In this document: positions 62,101 to 64,000 of the stretch, piece by piece
Layout of the letters: every line of letters starts with the position of its first letter
Numbering within the stretch: the first letter of the stretch is position 1
Assembly (NCBI GenBank): GCA_009746045.1
Contig: RPFO01000167.1
Span: 124,001 to 188,000 of the forward strand
DNA length: 64,000 nucleotides
Reading direction: 5' to 3'
From: Mesostigma viride
Taxonomy: Eukaryota > Streptophyta > Mesostigmatophyceae > Mesostigmatales > Mesostigmataceae
The notes under the pieces: generated by a model
The model's database searches: none
What the model saw: only the letters and a program-made list of their open reading frames with translations
Told to the model about the DNA's origin: nothing
Program-made: the position numbers and the translations under genes

Positions 62101-63004
62101 AGTACTCCACCCACCTCATGGTCTGAGATGCAACAGTACTACACCCACCTCATGGTCTGAGATGCAACAGTACTACACCCACCTCATGGTCTGAGATGCA
62201 ACAGTACTCCACCCACCTCATGGTCTGAGATGCAACAGTACTACACCCACCTCATGGTCTGAGATGCAACAGTACTCCACCCACCTCATGGTCTGAGATG
62301 CAACAGTACTACACCCACCTCATGGTCTGAGATGCAACAGTACTCCACCCACCTCATGGTCTGAGATGCAACAGTACTACACCCACCTCATGGTCTGAGA
62401 TGCAACATGTGGATTCTGACCACATGGCCGCCTTGTCCACGTGCCAGCGACCCAACGGGACAGTTACGGGGGGACAGCCTGCCCTGGCACGCGACGATGC
62501 GCCTGTTTTCATGGCTTTTGGTGACCCACCCGCCTTGCCCGCATTGCCTCCCGCTACTTTTGTCTCACGCGTGCCAGAATTATTCTCGGCGAGCGGCAGC
62601 GCGGATGCCCACGTGCCGCCCCCCAGAACCGCCGCCGCCACCACGCCCGTCCCGACATAATGCTGGCACTCTGCAGCATCACGATCAGACGCTTCTCCGG
62701 TTGCAACTTTAGCTCGATACTCAGCTAAAAAATCTGCAACATCACGATCAGACGCTTCTCCGGTTGCAACTTTAGCTCGATACTCAGCTAAAAAATCTGC
62801 AACATCACGATCAGACGCTTCTCCGGTTGCAACTTTAGCTCGATACTCAGCTAAAAAATCTGCAACATCGGCTCTCGCGTCACCAGCTGGCACGCTCACG
62901 TTGCCCCCCTCGCGCTCGCTTGGGAGTGCCGCGTGGTAGCTCAAGTTCGGCATGCCAAGCACACCCACAACGGGGCGGCCGTCCTCAATTAGAGCGAGGC
63001 TCAC
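56193..63004 (-). CDS. 3'(2'),5'-bisphosphate nucleotidase (SAL1/HAL2-like), 3' part
   Basis: Five minus-strand exons with matching phases: 63004-62387, 61195-61080, 59505-59424, 56668-56618, 56339-56193 (338 codons including stop). Features of the lithium-sensitive FIG/HAL2/IMPase fold: VSLALIEDGRPVVGVLGMPN; an AAMWSES segment; SICKYAAVAAGQASVFVQHP; the metal/substrate loop TWDHAAGVIIVEEAGGK; and the C-terminal GEPLDLSGRLFTPQGMGVVV then SNGLLHEKTL. SAL1-type enzymes hydrolyse PAP (and PAPS) to AMP (and APS) in sulfur metabolism and stress signalling. The upstream exons with the DPIDGT motif must lie beyond 64000. A 21-residue insert repeated three times interrupts the first visible exon. Two introns hold large minisatellites. 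The donor of the 59424 exon (GTCGGC) is weak. Subtype within the IMPase superfamily is not certain. Confidence 0.8.
57024..59194. repeat. 28-bp minisatellite, about 77 copies, in a SAL1-like intron
   Basis: Unit ACACCATCAAGGAGACATCG then TTCCTTTG. Most copies are identical. Variant units with GATATGCTC (near 57872, 58124, 58291, 58600, 58965) and with AAGTAG (near 57937, 58189, 58413, 58665) recur at multiples of 28 bp, showing block duplication. Lies within the 2.75-kb intron 56669-59423. Confidence 0.97.
59690..59850. repeat. 10-bp GGCCAGTG(G)-type repeats
   Basis: GCCAGGAG and GCCAGTGG units in tandem within the intron 59506-61079. Confidence 0.9.
60026..60063. repeat. ATT trinucleotide run
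   Basis: About 12 copies, one interrupted; intronic. Confidence 0.9.
60505..61035. repeat. 7-mer AGCCAGT/AGCCATT repeat field
   Basis: About 75 heptamers in tandem, switching in blocks between AGCCAGT, AGCCATT and AGCCAGC. Lies in the SAL1-like intron 59506-61079, ending 45 bp before the donor of the 61080-61195 exon. Confidence 0.95.
61967..62406 (-). repeat. 34-bp minisatellite, about 13 copies, starting at an exon end
   Basis: Transcript-sense unit: TGTTGCATCTCAGACCATGA then GGTGGGTGTAGTAC (or GGAGTAC). The first unit overlaps the last seven codons (CCISDHE) and the donor GAG|GTGGGT of the exon 63004-62387, so every unit repeats the donor. Confidence 0.93.
62675..62868 (-). repeat. In-frame 63-bp repeat, three copies, inside the SAL1-like exon
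   Basis: Each copy encodes VADFLAEYRAKVATGEASDR then D. The copies are almost identical and AT-richer than the surrounding exon. They sit between the LGMPN strand and the following GVVAAAVLGGGTWASAL segment, where the family has a short loop. Confidence 0.92.
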
Positions 63005-64000
63005 CTGGGGTGGTGGTGTTTTGGCACGATGCCAACGAGGAGATCGCAGGAGGCCTTGTGTCACTACAAGGGAGAGGAGACCGCAAGCGCAGTGTTATTG
63101 CGACATGGACGAGGAGGCGCGTACACGAGGACGAAAAAAGTGAAGGGCGCGATGCAACAGCCTCAAAAAATTAAGCCTCGAATCTCTATGCTTGTGAGCA
63201 TGCGCCGTTACAATGCCAGAATGATGCAACACCAGTACCGATGTACATACAGCTGCGACTATGATGCGAGAAAGATGCAACAAGGAAGCCAAAAAACGCA
63301 ACAACGGTGCAGTAACGATGAATGTTGGGGCACGATGGCAGCAGCACCCACCATATACTCTCATCAACCACGCACAAATGAGCCCAAGCACGCGCTCATC
63401 CAAGTAGAACCTACCACATACTGGCACGCGTCACCCTGGATGAAGCCCCGCGTCCCATCAATCGGGTCCAGGCACTGTCATTGAAATTTTCGTGGCCGTG
63501 CACAAGGGGGGAGCACAGCCAGGATCCGGAGTTAGTCCCTGGGGTGGGTGGGGGGGGGGGTCGCAGCAGGCGACCAGCCATTGGGTAAGCAGCAGCAGAT
63601 CGAGGATGGGCGCTTGCGGAGCGGGTCCTTACAGGTCAGGCGCTCGCTGTCCACATGCAAGCAGATCAGACAGTAAAGCATGCACGTTTGTGGTGAGGAT
63701 TCCAGCAGGTTAGCAGCTGTGGATGCGGTCCAGCCATGCTTCGTGCGTGGCCCCCCCTCTCTGCTGGCTGAGTTTGTGGCCGTTGAGCAGGTTTGTGGCG
63801 TTCGTGGTGGGAGGCATGTCCCGCGGACGACCGTGTACGCACGCGTACAAGGAACAAATAATGGCGATGGTGTACGCGGGGCAAGTAATGGAGATGGTGT
63901 ACGCGGGGCAAGTAATGGAGATGGTGTACGAGAGGCAAGTAATGGAGATGGTGTACGCGGGGCAAGTAATGGCGATGGTGTACGAGAGGCAAGTAATGGA
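63005..64000 (-). other. Intron or upstream sequence of the SAL1-like gene, no exon seen
   Basis: No frame on the minus strand carries the earlier motifs of the enzyme. Holds ordinary low-complexity sequence and the 27-bp repeat at the window edge. Confidence 0.5.
63835..64000. repeat. 27-bp minisatellite running off the window
   Basis: Unit GTGTACGCGGGGCAAGTAAT then GGAGATG, at least five copies with ACGAGAGGC variants. The nine-codon period keeps a minus-strand frame open (His/Tyr/Leu-rich), which is probably not a gene. Confidence 0.9.

Overview
The window is eukaryotic nuclear DNA: GT-AG introns, nested transposons, microsatellites, and GC-rich genes with Gln/Gly/Pro-rich linkers. A green alga is the most likely source. 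This is inferred from GTGAGC/GTGCGT/GTGGGT donors and CAG|G acceptors, a TGTAA element near one gene end, a plant-like SAL1 nucleotidase, and a chromovirus with a tRNA-Met type primer site. The species cannot be read from the sequence.

Left part (1-7.7 kb): a graveyard of 3' ends of two LINE families, one with TTAA-repeat tails and one with AATTT-repeat tails. It also holds a small inverted-repeat MITE and an L1-like ORF1 remnant split by a non-autonomous hAT element with a clean 8-bp target duplication.

Middle (7.68-31.92 kb): one large, young Ty3/gypsy chromovirus with LTRs, primer site, polypurine tract and a 5-bp target duplication. It is a nest. A 1,088-bp perfect palindrome sits in its 5' LTR, a complete-looking copia-type element in its gag region (itself carrying a TTAA-ended DNA element in one LTR), and a second hAT element in its pol region. 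It also has an extra ORF with a caulimovirus P6/RNase H1 hybrid-binding domain before gag, and an unrecognised ORF pair after pol. Two head-to-tail LINE fragments follow (32.0-34.15 kb).

Right part (36-64 kb): three host genes. A NOT4-type RING protein ending in a UBZ zinc finger lies on the minus strand (36426-42805, 3 exons, 956 aa). Divergent from it is the spindle-checkpoint kinase MPS1/TTK (44749-55008, 8 exons, about 2,021 aa), which has an N-terminal KEN box, TPR region and C-terminal kinase. Its frame needs one extra G in an 8-G run. Convergent to MPS1 is the 3' part of a SAL1/HAL2-type 3'(2'),5'-bisphosphate nucleotidase (minus strand, 56193 to 63004, 5 exons seen, 5' end outside the window). 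Introns of all three genes are loaded with tandem repeats: 54 TTGG copies, 5 x 75 bp, CT, GGGCAT, about 77 x 28 bp, a 7-mer field, and 13 x 34 bp whose every unit carries a splice-donor sequence.

The exon models were built by hand from reading-frame phase, GT-AG sites and protein similarity. All junctions keep frame, with the one exception noted.
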